Assembly: GCF_002807015.1 (NCBI RefSeq)
Contig: NZ_NIPO01000001.1
Span: forward strand, 1,563,604-1,627,603
DNA: 64,000 nucleotides
Reading direction: 5' to 3'
Source: Avrilella dinanensis
Lineage (GTDB): Bacteria > Bacteroidota > Bacteroidia > Flavobacteriales > Flavobacteriaceae
Part shown: one piece after another, positions 8,117 to 17,853 of the stretch
Layout of the letters: each line of letters begins with the position of its first letter
Numbering within the stretch: position 1 is the stretch's first letter
Made by a program: the position numbers and the translations under genes
The notes under the pieces: generated by a model
What the model saw: only the letters and a program-made list of their open reading frames with translations
Told to the model about the DNA's origin: nothing
Databases searched by the model: none

Positions 8117-10450
8117 TTAACCAATCACTTTTAAGCGGGCAAACCGTAACAAAAGCTTCTTCACTCCTGTCGTGTCAAAATTGATTTCTGCCTTTTTATC
8201 TGCTCCTGCTCCTTCTATTTTTAACACCTTTCCACGTCCAAATCTTTCGTGCATAATAAATTGTCCTTCTGATAAATTCATGTCATTATTTGAATCTGAA
8301 CTTGAAGTTACATTACTTACTTTTCTCAGCTTTCTGATGTCATGTGAATACCTGTTTTTATTTTCACTTTCATGATGTATTGGTGGTGTGCTCGAAACCG
8401 GTTTTTTCAACCTGAATTTGGACTTATCCACTTCCCCGAAAATATCCGGATTCAAACCACCAGTATAACGGTAATTGCTATCTGGCGAAGTCAAATATTC
8501 CAGATACCTGTCATCTACTTCCTCAATAAACCGCGACGGCTCGCAATCAATCAATTTCCCCCAACGGTAACGCGATTGTGCGTAGGTCAGATATGCCTGC
8601 TTTTCGGCTCTGGTCAGGGCGACATAGAACAGCCTCCGCTCCTCCTCCAACTCGTTTCGGGAGTTCATGCTCATCGCACTCGGGAATAAATCTTCTTCCA
8701 TTCCGACACAGAAAACATACGGGAATTCCAAACCTTTAGCCAAGTGAATCGTCATGAGCGACACGCGGTCGTCATCTGATTTATCATTGTCCATGTCGGT
8801 TACCAGTGCCACATCTTCCATAAATTCAGACAAAGCTCCTCTTGCTCCGTCCACTTCCTTCTGCCCTTCTGTAAAATCTTTGATACCGTTGAGTAATTCC
8901 TCAATATTTTCCAGTCTTGTTACACCTTCGGGCGTGGCATCTTTCTTTAGTTCCTGAATCAATCCGGTTTTTTTTACAACATAATCTGTCAGATAATAAG
9001 CATCGTGGTTTTCATTGATTACCTGAAAGTTTTTTATCATCGTGACAAAATCAGATAATTTATTTTTGGTCCCGCTATTGATTTTCAAGTCAATACGGTC
9101 GATGTATTCAATCACTTCAAAAATAGATCGTTTGTAATGATTTGCCGCAATGTTGAGTTTTTCCAGCGTTGTTGTACCGATTCCCCGTGTTGGATAATTA
9201 ATTACGCGAACCAATGCTTCTTCATCTTTTGGATTGATAATCAGTCGTAAATAAGCCAAAACATCTTTGATTTCCTTACGTTGATAGAAAGACAATCCGC
9301 CATAAATTTTGTACGGAATATCTTTTTTCCGCAATGCATCTTCCATCGCTCTTGATTGGGCATTGGTGCGGTACAAAATGGCAAAATCCGAATTATTCAA
9401 CTGGTTTTGCATTTTCTGCTCAAAGATGGTTGATGCCACAAAACGACCTTCTTCAGCATCGGTAATCGAACGATGTACCTTGATTTTGTTACCTTCGTCA
9501 TTGGCTGTCCAAACTACTTTGTCGAGTTTGGTTTTGTTTTTGTCAATCACGCTGTTAGCAGCTTCTACAATATTTTTGGTCGAACGGTAATTTTGTTCCA
9601 AACGGTACATTTTTACCCCTTCATAATCTTTCTGAAAGTTCAGAATATTATTGATATTCGCCCCGCGAAAGGCATAGATAGACTGTGCATCGTCGCCCAC
9701 CACGCAAATATTCTGAAAACGATCAGACAAGGCTTTGATTATCAGATATTGCGAATGATTTGTATCCTGATACTCATCAACCAGAATGTATTTGAATCTG
9801 TCCTGATATTTCATCAAAACTTCCGGAAAACGACTAAGTAACTCATTGGTTTTTAGTAACAAATCATCAAAATCCATCGCTCCTGCCTTAAAACATCTGT
9901 CCACATATTCTTGATAAATATCTCCCAATCTCGGGCGTTTTGCCATAGCATCGGATTCCATCAGTTCAGGATTATTGAAATATGCCCGAACGGTAATCAG
10001 ACTGTTTTTGTAAGACGAAATCCGGTGCTGAATCTGATTGGGTTTATATACATCTTTATCCAACTTTAATTCTTTGATAATCTGACCAATTAGTCGCTGA
10101 CTGTCCTGCGTGTCATAAATCGTAAAATTGGACGGATAACCCAGTTTATCCGATTCTGCTCTCAAAATCCGGGCAAATACCGAGTGAAAAGTTCCCATCC
10201 ACAGGTTTTTGGCTTCCGATACGCCTACAATGCGTGAAATACGCTCTTTCATCTCGCGAGCTGCCTTGTTGGTAAATGTTAGGGCTAAAATATTGAATGA
10301 ATCTACTCCCTGTTGCATCAGATAAGCAATCCGCATGGTCAAAACGCGGGTTTTCCCCGACCCTGCACCGGCAATCACGATTAACGGACCGTCTTTGTGC
10401 AACACAGGTGCTCGCTGAGCTTCGTTGAGTTGTTCTAAGTAGTTATGCAT
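8117..10450 (-). CDS. UvrD/PcrA-type ATP-dependent DNA helicase
   Basis: About 777 residues. SF1A motifs in order: Q-motif LNEAQRAPV, motif I GAGSGKTRVLTMR, VDEYQDTNHSQY (motif II), GDDAQSIYAFRGA (III), LEQNYRST (IV), VSLMTIHLAKGLEF (V) and LFYVALTRAE (VI). The C-terminal end carries the PcrA-like FGRGKVLKIEGAG segment that binds RNA polymerase in relatives. An ATG 33 bp further upstream gives a longer frame, but a TAAATTTG promoter box (minus strand, 10471-10478) lies between the two ATGs, and MHNYLEQLNEAQ is the usual start of this family. I therefore place the start at 10450. Role: DNA repair and removal of RecA or RNA polymerase from DNA. Confidence 0.93.
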   Translation of the reverse strand: MHNYLEQLNEAQRAPVLHKDGPLIVIAGAGSGKTRVLTMRIAYLMQQGVDSFNILALTFTNKAAREMKERISRIVGVSEAKNLWMGTFHSVFARILRAESDKLGYPSNFTIYDTQDSQRLIGQIIKELKLDKDVYKPNQIQHRISSYKNSLITVRAYFNNPELMESDAMAKRPRLGDIYQEYVDRCFKAGAMDFDDLLLKTNELLSRFPEVLMKYQDRFKYILVDEYQDTNHSQYLIIKALSDRFQNICVVGDDAQSIYAFRGANINNILNFQKDYEGVKMYRLEQNYRSTKNIVEAANSVIDKNKTKLDKVVWTANDEGNKIKVHRSITDAEEGRFVASTIFEQKMQNQLNNSDFAILYRTNAQSRAMEDALRKKDIPYKIYGGLSFYQRKEIKDVLAYLRLIINPKDEEALVRVINYPTRGIGTTTLEKLNIAANHYKRSIFEVIEYIDRIDLKINSGTKNKLSDFVTMIKNFQVINENHDAYYLTDYVVKKTGLIQELKKDATPEGVTRLENIEELLNGIKDFTEGQKEVDGARGALSEFMEDVALVTDMDNDKSDDDRVSLMTIHLAKGLEFPYVFCVGMEEDLFPSAMSMNSRNELEEERRLFYVALTRAEKQAYLTYAQSRYRWGKLIDCEPSRFIEEVDDRYLEYLTSPDSNYRYTGGLNPDIFGEVDKSKFRLKKPVSSTPPIHHESENKNRYSHDIRKLRKVSNVTSSSDSNNDMNLSEGQFIMHERFGRGKVLKIEGAGADKKAEINFDTTGVKKLLLRFARLKVIG

Positions 10451-10470
10451 AACATCAAAATAATCAGCTA

Positions 10471-10478
10471 CAAATTTA
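10471..10478 (-). promoter_or_regulatory. -7 promoter box upstream of the UvrD-type helicase
   Basis: The minus strand reads TAAATTTG, 20 bp before the ATG at 10450 and downstream of an alternative in-frame ATG at 10483. It decides for the shorter start. No -33 box is evident. Confidence 0.45.
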
Positions 10479-10499
10479 AGCATTTTTTGGTTAGCTTTA

Positions 10500-10785
10500 T
10501 TAGCGATTAGCTAATTAGCCAAGAGTAAAGAGCCAAAATCCATTAGCCGGTCTCAGTCGTTACTTCGTCACAGTTATCAGAACTTGAAACAAAAATTAGC
10601 TGTTAGCCTTTAGCAATTAGTAAAGAGCCAAAAGCCATTAGCCGGTCTCAGTCGTCACTTCGTCACAGTTATCAGAACTTGAAACAAAAATTAGCTGTTA
10701 GCCTTTAGCAATTAGTAAAGAGCCAAAAGCCATTAGCCGGTCTCAGTCGTCACTTCGTCACAGTTATCAGAACTTGAAACAAAAA
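10500..10785. repeat. Three tandem copies of a 95-bp unit
   Basis: Copies at 10500-10595 (96 bp, diverged in its first 40 bases), 10596-10690 and 10691-10785. The last two read as identical over all 95 bases. The unit begins TTAGCTGTTAGCCTTTAGC and ends CAGAACTTGAAACAAAAA. It contains several TTAGC-type words and a GTCACTTCGTCAC stretch, and no ORF crosses it. It fills most of the 465-bp gap between the helicase and aquaporin genes; the remaining bases hold the two promoters. Confidence 0.9.
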
Positions 10786-10857
10786 AACTTTAGGTTCTCC
10801 CAACATCAAACACTTCACAATTACCAAATTATCTTTATATTTTTTTTTGACCAAAAG

Positions 10858-10887
10858 TTTGTAGTTTCAAAAAAAATGTTAATTTTG
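10858..10887 (+). promoter_or_regulatory. Promoter for aqpZ
   Basis: TTTG at 10858-10861 and TAATTTTG at 10880-10887, spaced by 18 bp, fit the Bacteroidota consensus and lie 28 bp before the ATG at 10916. Confidence 0.65.
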
Positions 10888-10915
10888 ATTTGTTAAACAT
10901 TAAAAATTGTTATTT

Positions 10916-11623
10916 ATGAGAAAGTATTTTGCAGAGTTCTTCGGGACTTTTTGGTTAGTTTTCGGTGGTTGTGGGGCAGCTGTTTTTGCTGCTGGCGTAC
11001 CGGAAATTGGTATTGGTCTTGCCGGTGTTGCATTGGCTTTTGGTTTGACCGTTTTAACGATGGCTTATGCAGTCGGACACATTTCAGGCGGACATTTTAA
11101 TCCGGCGGTTTCATTTGGTTTGTGGATGGGAGGTCGTTTTTCTGCCAAAGAATTAATTCCTTACATCGTTTCACAGGTTATTGGTGCAACTGCCGCAGCA
11201 GCGTGTTTGTACACTATTTTGAACGGTGCAGGAGCATTCAGTGCGGAAGGAGCCGGAGCGTTCGCTACTAATTTCTACGAAATGGAAGGCTATGCAGGCA
11301 GAAGTTACAGCATGGGAGCTGCATTTTTGGCTGAATTCCTATTGACGGCTTTCTTCCTGATTGTTATTCTGGGAGCGACAGACAAATGGGCAAACGGTAA
11401 ATTTGCCGGAATTGCTATCGGTTTAGCTCTTACATTGATTCACTTAATTTCTATTCCGATTACGAATACATCAGTAAATCCGGCACGTTCTACTTCTCAG
11501 GCATTGTTTGTGCAGGGCGAAGCTCTTTCGCAACTATGGTTGTTTTGGGTTGCCCCGATTGCCGGTGCTATTGTCGGAGGATTGATTTATCGTTTTTTGT
11601 TAGAGAAAAAAGAGGCTGAATAA
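10916..11623 (+). CDS. aqpZ: Aquaporin Z family water channel
   Basis: About 235 residues, six membrane helices. Both half-helix NPA signatures are intact: [14 protein letters not shown] near residue 60 and [13 protein letters not shown] near 182. The Thr-Ser-x-Asn-Pro-Ala-Arg context and the small residues near the selectivity filter fit the water-specific AqpZ type rather than glycerol facilitators. An in-frame TTG 9 bp upstream is possible, but the ATG ([15 protein letters not shown]) is the normal family start. The protein carries water across the inner membrane. Transcription is probably monocistronic, from the promoter at 10858-10887. Confidence 0.93.
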   Translation: MRKYFAEFFGTFWLVFGGCGAAVFAAGVPEIGIGLAGVALAFGLTVLTMAYAVGHISGGHFNPAVSFGLWMGGRFSAKELIPYIVSQVIGATAAAACLYTILNGAGAFSAEGAGAFATNFYEMEGYAGRSYSMGAAFLAEFLLTAFFLIVILGATDKWANGKFAGIAIGLALTLIHLISIPITNTSVNPARSTSQALFVQGEALSQLWLFWVAPIAGAIVGGLIYRFLLEKKEAE

Positions 11624-11639
11624 CAAATGCCTTTATTAT

Positions 11640-11720
11640 AAAAAGGTTGTTGGAAAATTACCGTAATTGTCAAGCTGAACTTGTTTTACGACGACTTAAG
11701 AATTTTCCAACAACTTTTTT
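11640..11720. terminator. Long inverted repeat between convergent genes
   Basis: 20-base arms at 11640-11659 and 11701-11720 are complementary apart from one position that would be a G-U pair. They enclose a 41-base loop and end in a T run. The element lies between aqpZ and the convergent rfbA gene, so it is probably a bidirectional terminator. The loop is long for a terminator, and a small non-autonomous element is an alternative. Confidence 0.5.
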
Positions 11721-11757
11721 CTTGTTTAAAATTCCAGATTGTTACTTCATTTCTTCT

Positions 11758-12615
11758 TTAAACAATCTTCATCAAATAAGTACCATAACCGCTTTTGCAC
11801 AAAGGTTTGGCAAGGTTGTGTAACTGCTCTCTGCTGATATATCCCATTCGGTAGGCAACCTCTTCGATGGCACCGACTTTCAGTCCTTGTCTTTCTTCAA
11901 TAACCTGTACGAACTGCCCTGCCTGCATCAACGAATGAAAAGTGCCGGTATCCAACCATGCTGTTCCCCGATTAAATACAGAAACATTCAACTGATTGTT
12001 TTTTAGATACATACGGTTAATATCGGTAATTTCCAGTTCACCACGAGCTGAAGGACGAATATTTTCGGCGTACTCCACTACCCTGTTATCATAAAAATAT
12101 AATCCCGGAACGGCATAGTCAGATTTTGGTTTTTCGGGTTTTTCTTCGATAGAAACAACTTTGTTATTTTCATCAAATTCAACAACACCATAGCGTTGCG
12201 GGTCATTTACGGGATAGGCAAAAATAGTTCCGCCGGTTTGCCGGGCAGATTTTTGTAATAATTGGGAAAGTCCGCTTCCATAAAAAATGTTATCACCCAA
12301 AATCAAAGCAACGCTATCTTTCCCGATAAAATCTTTTCCGATGATAAAAGCCTCTGCCAAACCGTTTGGTTCAGACTGCTCGGCATAGATAAACCGGCAA
12401 CCGAGTTGTGTTCCGTCGCCTAATAATTGTTGAAACAACGGCAAATCCTTGGGTGTGGATATAATCAATATTTCCCGGATTCCGGCGAGCATCAGCGTGG
12501 ACAACGGATAATAAATCATCGGTTTGTCATAAACAGGCATCAACTGTTTGCTCACAGCCAAAGTTAATGGGTGTAAACGGGTTCCGGAACCGCCTGCCAG
12601 TATAATTCCTTTCAT
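11758..12615 (-). CDS. rfbA: Glucose-1-phosphate thymidylyltransferase
   Basis: 285 residues, the usual length. It starts [20 protein letters not shown], the nucleotidyltransferase pyrophosphorylase loop, and continues with [10 protein letters not shown] near 107, [20 protein letters not shown] near 157 and [17 protein letters not shown] near 218, all diagnostic of RfbA/RmlA. It makes dTDP-glucose, the first step to dTDP-rhamnose and related sugars for surface polysaccharide. The other rml genes are not in the window. It lies directly (0 bp gap) behind the cytidylyltransferase-like gene, so the two are one operon. Confidence 0.95.
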   Translation of the reverse strand: MKGIILAGGSGTRLHPLTLAVSKQLMPVYDKPMIYYPLSTLMLAGIREILIISTPKDLPLFQQLLGDGTQLGCRFIYAEQSEPNGLAEAFIIGKDFIGKDSVALILGDNIFYGSGLSQLLQKSARQTGGTIFAYPVNDPQRYGVVEFDENNKVVSIEEKPEKPKSDYAVPGLYFYDNRVVEYAENIRPSARGELEITDINRMYLKNNQLNVSVFNRGTAWLDTGTFHSLMQAGQFVQVIEERQGLKVGAIEEVAYRMGYISREQLHNLAKPLCKSGYGTYLMKIV

Positions 12616-13053
12616 CTAACTGATTTTTTTCAATTCCTTATCAGCTACTTCTTTGCGGAGTGCCGAACTGGAAAAACGGTGGTCTCTCCGGTTATAATAA
12701 AAGCGAATACCAGATTTTTCACAATAACCGCGACCGGTAAAATTCTGGCTTTTATATTCTTCGCCGATAATTCTTACATCTATTTTGAATGCCCGTAAAA
12801 CGTCTTCCAAATCCTGCTCGGTCGCATACGGAACGATTTCGTCCACATATTTACAGCCTTTGAGTTGAATATATCTTTCCACCACACTTTGGGTTGGTTT
12901 GTTTTTTTCCGGACGGTCGATAGTCGGATCGGTTTGTAAACCCACAATCAGGTAATCACATTGTGATTTGGCTTCTTCCAGCATTTTAATATGCCCTGCG
13001 TGCAACAAATCAAATGCACTAAATGTTATGCCGACTTTTTTATTGTTACCCAT
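12616..13053 (-). CDS. Cytidylyltransferase-like nucleotidyltransferase (TagD-like)
   Basis: 145 residues. The H-x-G-H motif appears as DLLHAGHIKML near residue 16. A RPEKNKPTQSVVER segment near 47 and a C-terminal HRFSSSALR, in place of the RTxGISTT box, place it among glycerol-3-phosphate or ethanolamine-phosphate cytidylyltransferase-like enzymes. Such enzymes activate a small phosphorylated alcohol or sugar with CTP; the true substrate is not clear. It is the first gene of a two-gene unit with rfbA, which points to surface glycan synthesis. Confidence 0.8.
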   Translation of the reverse strand: MGNNKKVGITFSAFDLLHAGHIKMLEEAKSQCDYLIVGLQTDPTIDRPEKNKPTQSVVERYIQLKGCKYVDEIVPYATEQDLEDVLRAFKIDVRIIGEEYKSQNFTGRGYCEKSGIRFYYNRRDHRFSSSALRKEVADKELKKIS

Positions 13054-13169
13054 ATTTATTCAAATTAAACAATTTAACAAATATAGCTATATTTTCTATG
13101 TGAAAAGTATCCCTAAGGTTATTTTATGATTAACTCAAAGGAAATTTCACAACTGTCGGGCTTTTTTTA

Positions 13170-13177
13170 TAAATTTG
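13170..13177 (+). promoter_or_regulatory. -7 promoter box for the M1 aminopeptidase gene
   Basis: TAAATTTG, a perfect TAnnTTTG. The first possible ATG (13188) lies only 10 bp after it, about where the transcript should begin, so the ATG at 13200 is the better start. Confidence 0.55.
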
Positions 13178-13199
13178 CTTTCGAGACATGATACGATAT

Positions 13200-15299
13200 A
13201 TGAAAAAACATTACGTTTATTTTACGCTGAAAATTACCTTATTTTCACTATTTATTACCCAAACGACCCGGGCTCAGCAATATCATTATGCCGATTTTAT
13301 TACTGCCGACAGCAATATCAGTTTTGATATTGCCAACCGAAAAGTAATCGGAAAGGTCGATTATACTTTTGAAGTAAAAAAAATGACTGATACCATTTAT
13401 ATTGATGCTAAAAACATGGATATTAAAGGAGTAAATGTCAATAATAAGAAGACAAATTTTGTTTACGATAATAAACAAATAAAAATTTACGAAGGCTATC
13501 AGGAAGGGGAAAACACTTTGCAAATCGGCTATGAAACCGTCCCGAAACAGGCACTTTATTTTGTGGGTGTGGGTGGCGAAATGCAGGTTTGGACACAAGG
13601 TCAGGGCAAATATACGAGCCATTGGCTACCGAGCTTTGACGATTATAACGAAAAAGTAATTTTTAACACCACGATTACATTCGACAGTGATTATCAAGTG
13701 ATTGCCAACGGATTACAATCAGGGAAGAAAACCATTGGCAAACAAACGCAATGGACGTATAAAATGAATAAACCGATGAGTTCATATCTGGCAATGCTGG
13801 CAATCGGGAAATTCACGGTTAAAACAGAAAAAGCGAAATCAGGAATTACACTCGAAAACTATCTTCGAGCTCAAGATGCAGACAAATATGCTTCCACCTA
13901 TCTGCACAACAAACGTATTTTTGATTTTCTGGAATCTGAAATCGGAGTGGCTTATCCGTGGGGAGGAATATACCGGAATATTCCTATCGATGATTTTATG
14001 TATGGCGGAATGGAAAATACTACTTCTACAATTTACACGCAGGATTATGTGGTGGACAAAACCGGTTTGAACGACCAGAGTTTCCTGAATGTGAATGCCC
14101 ACGAAATGGCTCATCAATGGTTTGGTGACCTGATAACTGCTGAGAAAGACGAAGACCATTGGTTACAGGAAGGTTTCGCAACGTATTATGCACTGCTGGC
14201 TGAAAAAGAGGTTTTGGGCGACAATTATTATTTCTGGAAATTGTATCAGCTTGCCGAAGAATTACAAATAGACAGTCAAAATAACGGCAATACTGTTATA
14301 TTGAGCAAAGGAGCAACTACACCCACTTACTACAAAAAAGGTGCATGGGCATTGTTTGCTTTGAATACGCAAATCGGTAGAGATAATTTTAGAAAAGCTG
14401 TGCAGAATTACCTCAATAAATACGCCTATAAAAATGTAAGTACCAATCAGTTTCTTGACGAAATAGAAGCAGTCAGCCCAAATTTTAATCGGGAAAGATA
14501 CGAAATGACATGGCTGAAAAGCAATAGTTTTCCTGTGAAAGACGCTGTTTATCTGTTGCAAAACAGTCCTTTGATTAGTGAATATATGGCTTTGCTTGAA
14601 CTACACAATCAGGATTTTGCAACAAAAAAAGACACGCTTTGGAATATTTTACAATCTACTTCGTTTTCGGAAGTCAAACAGGAAGTGATTTTCCAATTAC
14701 ACGAAGTGCCGTATGACGATGCTAAAGACTTTTATGATTATGTAGCTCAAAGTAAAGACATTAAACTGCGTCAGGCGTTGGTTAAAATTATTGCGGAAAT
14801 CCCGGAGCAGTTTATACCGTCTTACAAGAAATTTCTACTTGACGAATCTTATATTACCCGCGAAATGGTAATGAAAAACTGGTGGATTCGTCTTGAAAAT
14901 GACAGAAAAGAATTGTTGGATAAAACAAAAAATTATATCGGATTCAACGACCGAAACCTACGAATTACCTGGCTGATGCTGGCTTTGGCAACCGAAGATT
15001 ATTCCTCCGAACAAAAAGCCAACTGGTACACAGAATTGAAGACCTACTCTACAAGCCGATACAATGGAAACACTCGCCAAAATGCTATACAAGCCATGTG
15101 GTTTCTGAATGAGCACGACAGCAATGTATTACCTCAATTATCTAATGCTTTGATCCATCATGATAACCGGTTTAAAAGTTTTGGTAAAACGACGATACAG
15201 AAACTGATTGAAAGAAAAGAATATAGAGAATTTTTTGAAAATCTATTACCTTACTTGCCTAATAACGAAAAAGCAGCTTTAGAAAATGTTCTAAAGTAA
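13200..15299 (+). CDS. M1-family zinc metallopeptidase (aminopeptidase N-like), secreted
   Basis: About 699 residues from the ATG at 13200. The N-terminus (MKKHYVYF, hydrophobic stretch, then QTTRAQQ) is a Sec signal peptide with cleavage near residue 25, so the enzyme acts in the periplasm or at the cell surface. The aminopeptidase motif GGMEN is at about 269-273; the zinc site HEMAH is at 301-305 with the third ligand Glu324 in HWLQEGFATYYA. The C-terminal 250 residues are helical, as in the HEAT-like domain of the family. It removes N-terminal amino acids from peptides. An in-frame ATG 12 bp upstream exists but sits at the expected transcription start. Confidence 0.92.
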   Translation: MKKHYVYFTLKITLFSLFITQTTRAQQYHYADFITADSNISFDIANRKVIGKVDYTFEVKKMTDTIYIDAKNMDIKGVNVNNKKTNFVYDNKQIKIYEGYQEGENTLQIGYETVPKQALYFVGVGGEMQVWTQGQGKYTSHWLPSFDDYNEKVIFNTTITFDSDYQVIANGLQSGKKTIGKQTQWTYKMNKPMSSYLAMLAIGKFTVKTEKAKSGITLENYLRAQDADKYASTYLHNKRIFDFLESEIGVAYPWGGIYRNIPIDDFMYGGMENTTSTIYTQDYVVDKTGLNDQSFLNVNAHEMAHQWFGDLITAEKDEDHWLQEGFATYYALLAEKEVLGDNYYFWKLYQLAEELQIDSQNNGNTVILSKGATTPTYYKKGAWALFALNTQIGRDNFRKAVQNYLNKYAYKNVSTNQFLDEIEAVSPNFNRERYEMTWLKSNSFPVKDAVYLLQNSPLISEYMALLELHNQDFATKKDTLWNILQSTSFSEVKQEVIFQLHEVPYDDAKDFYDYVAQSKDIKLRQALVKIIAEIPEQFIPSYKKFLLDESYITREMVMKNWWIRLENDRKELLDKTKNYIGFNDRNLRITWLMLALATEDYSSEQKANWYTELKTYSTSRYNGNTRQNAIQAMWFLNEHDSNVLPQLSNALIHHDNRFKSFGKTTIQKLIERKEYREFFENLLPYLPNNEKAALENVLK

Positions 15300-15312
15300 A
15301 AGTTTATTATAT

Positions 15313-15353
15313 ATAGTGTAATTAATTGTTATTTAATGATTTCATTACACTAT
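15313..15353 (+). terminator. Stem-loop terminator after the M1 peptidase gene
   Basis: Arms ATAGTGTAAT (15313-15322) and ATTACACTAT (15344-15353) are perfectly complementary, and TTTTT follows. It also faces the end of the convergent smpB gene. Confidence 0.7.
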
Positions 15354-15367
15354 TTTTTAGATAAATA

Positions 15368-15820
15368 TCAATAACTCTTTTTCAACCTGTCGAGATTGAT
15401 TTTGCTTTCGCGGTCTTTGATAGTCTCCCGTTTGTCGTAAAGTTTTTTACCCTTTCCAAGGGCAATTTCCATCTTTGCCAAACCTTTTTCGTTAATAAAA
15501 AGTCGCAGAGGAACAATGGTCAACCCTTTGGTTTGTACACTTTTCTCCAAAGATTTCAGTTCCCTTTTGTTCAAAAGTAATTTGCGTTCGCTTTTGGCTT
15601 TGTGGTTATAATGCGTACCAAAACTGTATTCTTCGATATGCGTATTGATAGCGAACAATTCACCATTACTGAACTCACAAAAACTATCGGTAATATTCGC
15701 CTTCCCCATACGTATGGATTTAATTTCTGTGCCCGCCAATACAATGCCGGCGACATATTTGTCCAGAATTTCGTATTCAAACTTTGCCCGTTTGTTTTGT
15801 ATGTTAACCTTATTTTGCAT
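15368..15820 (-). CDS. smpB: SsrA-binding protein
   Basis: 150 residues, normal length. NKRAKFEYEILDKYVAGIVL at 8-27, GTEIKSIRMGKANITDSF and the C-terminal KGKKLYDKRETIKDRE are the signature segments of SmpB. SmpB binds tmRNA and brings it to stalled ribosomes in trans-translation. The basic C-terminal tail, which mimics mRNA in the entry channel, is present (INLDRLKKSY). No ssrA gene was seen nearby. Confidence 0.96.
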   Translation of the reverse strand: MQNKVNIQNKRAKFEYEILDKYVAGIVLAGTEIKSIRMGKANITDSFCEFSNGELFAINTHIEEYSFGTHYNHKAKSERKLLLNKRELKSLEKSVQTKGLTIVPLRLFINEKGLAKMEIALGKGKKLYDKRETIKDRESKINLDRLKKSY

Positions 15821-15981
15821 AGCACAAAATTAATTAAATTATCATTAATCAAACTACGGAACCGCAAAGAATACGAAAAATTTTGTGCTTTCGCGATGTA
15901 AAAGCAATTCTAAATCATCAGTTTATCAAAATCATTTTTAATAAATCCTCCAAAATATACTGATTATCCAATAATTAAACG

Positions 15982-15989
15982 TAAATTTG
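15982..15989 (+). promoter_or_regulatory. -7 promoter box for the DEAD-box helicase
   Basis: TAAATTTG, 20 bp before the start codon at 16010. No TTG at the -33 distance was found. Confidence 0.5.
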
Positions 15990-16009
15990 CCCCTATTTTA
16001 AATATATTT

Positions 16010-17779
16010 ATGAATACATTTCAAACATTAGGATTAAACGAAGAATTATTACGAGCTATTGCAGACTTGGGCTTCGAAACACCGTCAGAAGTACAAGAAA
16101 AAGCAATTCCTGTATTATTGGAAAAAGACACCGATATGGTAGCCCTGGCACAGACAGGAACAGGAAAAACAGCCGCTTTTGGTTTTCCGCTAATCCAAAA
16201 AATCAATCCGAAAGACCGAAGCACACAAGCGCTTATTCTTTCACCAACACGCGAACTTTGCTTGCAGATTACCAACGAAATCAAGAATTACTCAAAATAT
16301 GTCGAAGGCTTACATACGGTAGCCGTTTATGGGGGAGCAAGTATTACGGAACAGGCGAAACAGGTTAAAAAAGGGGCACAGATTATCGTTGCTACGCCCG
16401 GAAGAATGCTCGATATGATTAGACGTCGGTATGTGGACATTACCGGCATTCAGTATTGTGTTTTAGACGAAGCCGATGAAATGCTTAACATGGGATTTCA
16501 TGAGGACATTACCTCCATTCTTTCCGATACACCAGACGAAAAAACAACTTGGTTGTTCTCTGCAACTATGCCGAGAGAAGTTGCCCAGATTGCTAAAGAA
16601 TTTATGTCAAACCCATACGAAATCACGGTCGGACATAAAAATCAGGGTACGAAAAACGTTAGCCATGAATATTATACCGTTGGTGCAAGAGACCGTTATC
16701 CGGTATTGAAAAGGCTTGCCGATATGCACCCGGATATCTTTTCTGTGGTATTTTGCCGAACCAAAAGAGACACGCAAAGTATTGCTGAAAAATTAATTGA
16801 AGACGGATACAATGCCGCTGCTTTGCATGGCGATTTATCTCAGGCTCAGCGAGATGGCGTGATGAAATCATTCCGTGGAAGACAAATCCAGATGCTTGTT
16901 GCTACCGATGTTGCTGCAAGAGGAATTGACGTGGACGACGTAACCCACGTGATTAACTACCAGTTACCTGACGATGTGGAAACCTACACGCACCGTTCGG
17001 GAAGAACAGGTCGTGCCGGGAAAACAGGAACTTCAATCGTGATTATTACCAAAAGTGAAAGAAGAAAGATTTCTCAGATTGAACGCATCATGAAAACGGA
17101 GTTCAAAGAGAAAACGATTCCTACCGGAGAAGAAATCTGTGAAGTGCAACTTTTCCATTTGGTTAATAAGGTAAAAGACGTAAAAGTAGATACCGAAATT
17201 GAGAAATATTTACCGAAAATTGAAGAAGAACTGGCTGATCTATCCAAAGAAGAACTTATCCGCCGTATGTTTTCGGTAGAATTTAACCGATTTATCGAAT
17301 ATTACAAAAAGCAAAACATTCTGAAAGCTCCCACCAAAGGCGAAGTTTCAGGTAACGAAGATTCAGTAAGATATTTTCTGAACCTCGGTGCCAGAGATGA
17401 TTTTGACTGGATGAGCCTGAAAGACTTCCTGAAAGCAACGCTTGAATTAGGCAGAGATGATGTTTATAAAGTGGATGTAAAAGAAGGGTTCTCTTTCTTT
17501 AATACCGATGCGAAACACGCCGACAAAGTAATGAGCTTACTCAATGGTATTCAGCATGAAGGACGCCGTGTGAATGTAGAAATTTCCTCTTCAGGAGGAG
17601 GTGGCGGTGGTCGCCGAAGCGGTGGAAAAGGAGACAGAGGAAGAAAACCAAGACGAGGAGATCATGATTCATCAAGTAGTCCAAAATTCGGACGCAGAAG
17701 AAATCAGGACAGACAAGAACGACCGTTAAAAAATGAACGTTCTAATACCAGAGGAAACCGCCCGAGACGCTCAAAATAA
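16010..17779 (+). CDS. DEAD-box RNA helicase (DeaD/CsdA-like)
   Basis: 589 residues. Q-motif (FETPSEVQEKAIP), motif I AQTGTGKTAAFGFP, Ib TPGRMLDM, DEAD as VLDEADEML, SAT as FSATMPREV, then ATDVAARGIDVDDV and HRSGRTGRAGKTG in the second RecA domain. The region 470-530 (VYKVDVKEGFSFFNTDAKHADKV) fits the DbpA-type RNA-binding fold. The tail (about 530-589) is Gly/Arg/Lys-rich and probably disordered. This is the architecture of CsdA, which helps ribosome assembly and mRNA decay in the cold. The gene appears monocistronic. Confidence 0.94.
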   Translation: MNTFQTLGLNEELLRAIADLGFETPSEVQEKAIPVLLEKDTDMVALAQTGTGKTAAFGFPLIQKINPKDRSTQALILSPTRELCLQITNEIKNYSKYVEGLHTVAVYGGASITEQAKQVKKGAQIIVATPGRMLDMIRRRYVDITGIQYCVLDEADEMLNMGFHEDITSILSDTPDEKTTWLFSATMPREVAQIAKEFMSNPYEITVGHKNQGTKNVSHEYYTVGARDRYPVLKRLADMHPDIFSVVFCRTKRDTQSIAEKLIEDGYNAAALHGDLSQAQRDGVMKSFRGRQIQMLVATDVAARGIDVDDVTHVINYQLPDDVETYTHRSGRTGRAGKTGTSIVIITKSERRKISQIERIMKTEFKEKTIPTGEEICEVQLFHLVNKVKDVKVDTEIEKYLPKIEEELADLSKEELIRRMFSVEFNRFIEYYKKQNILKAPTKGEVSGNEDSVRYFLNLGARDDFDWMSLKDFLKATLELGRDDVYKVDVKEGFSFFNTDAKHADKVMSLLNGIQHEGRRVNVEISSSGGGGGGRRSGGKGDRGRKPRRGDHDSSSSPKFGRRRNQDRQERPLKNERSNTRGNRPRRSK

Positions 17780-17853
17780 TTTTGTTAATTATTTAATAAC
17801 AGGGCAGGAAACTGTATAAATACTCTTATTTTTGAAAACTATATTTTGACAAT

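Noticed and set aside
10451..10483. Upstream ATG of the UvrD-type helicase
   Set aside because: A promoter -7 box lies between the two ATGs, and the family normally starts at MHNYLEQLN.
10500..10785. CRISPR-like array
   Set aside because: The units are directly adjacent and 95 bp long with no unique spacers, so it is a plain tandem repeat.
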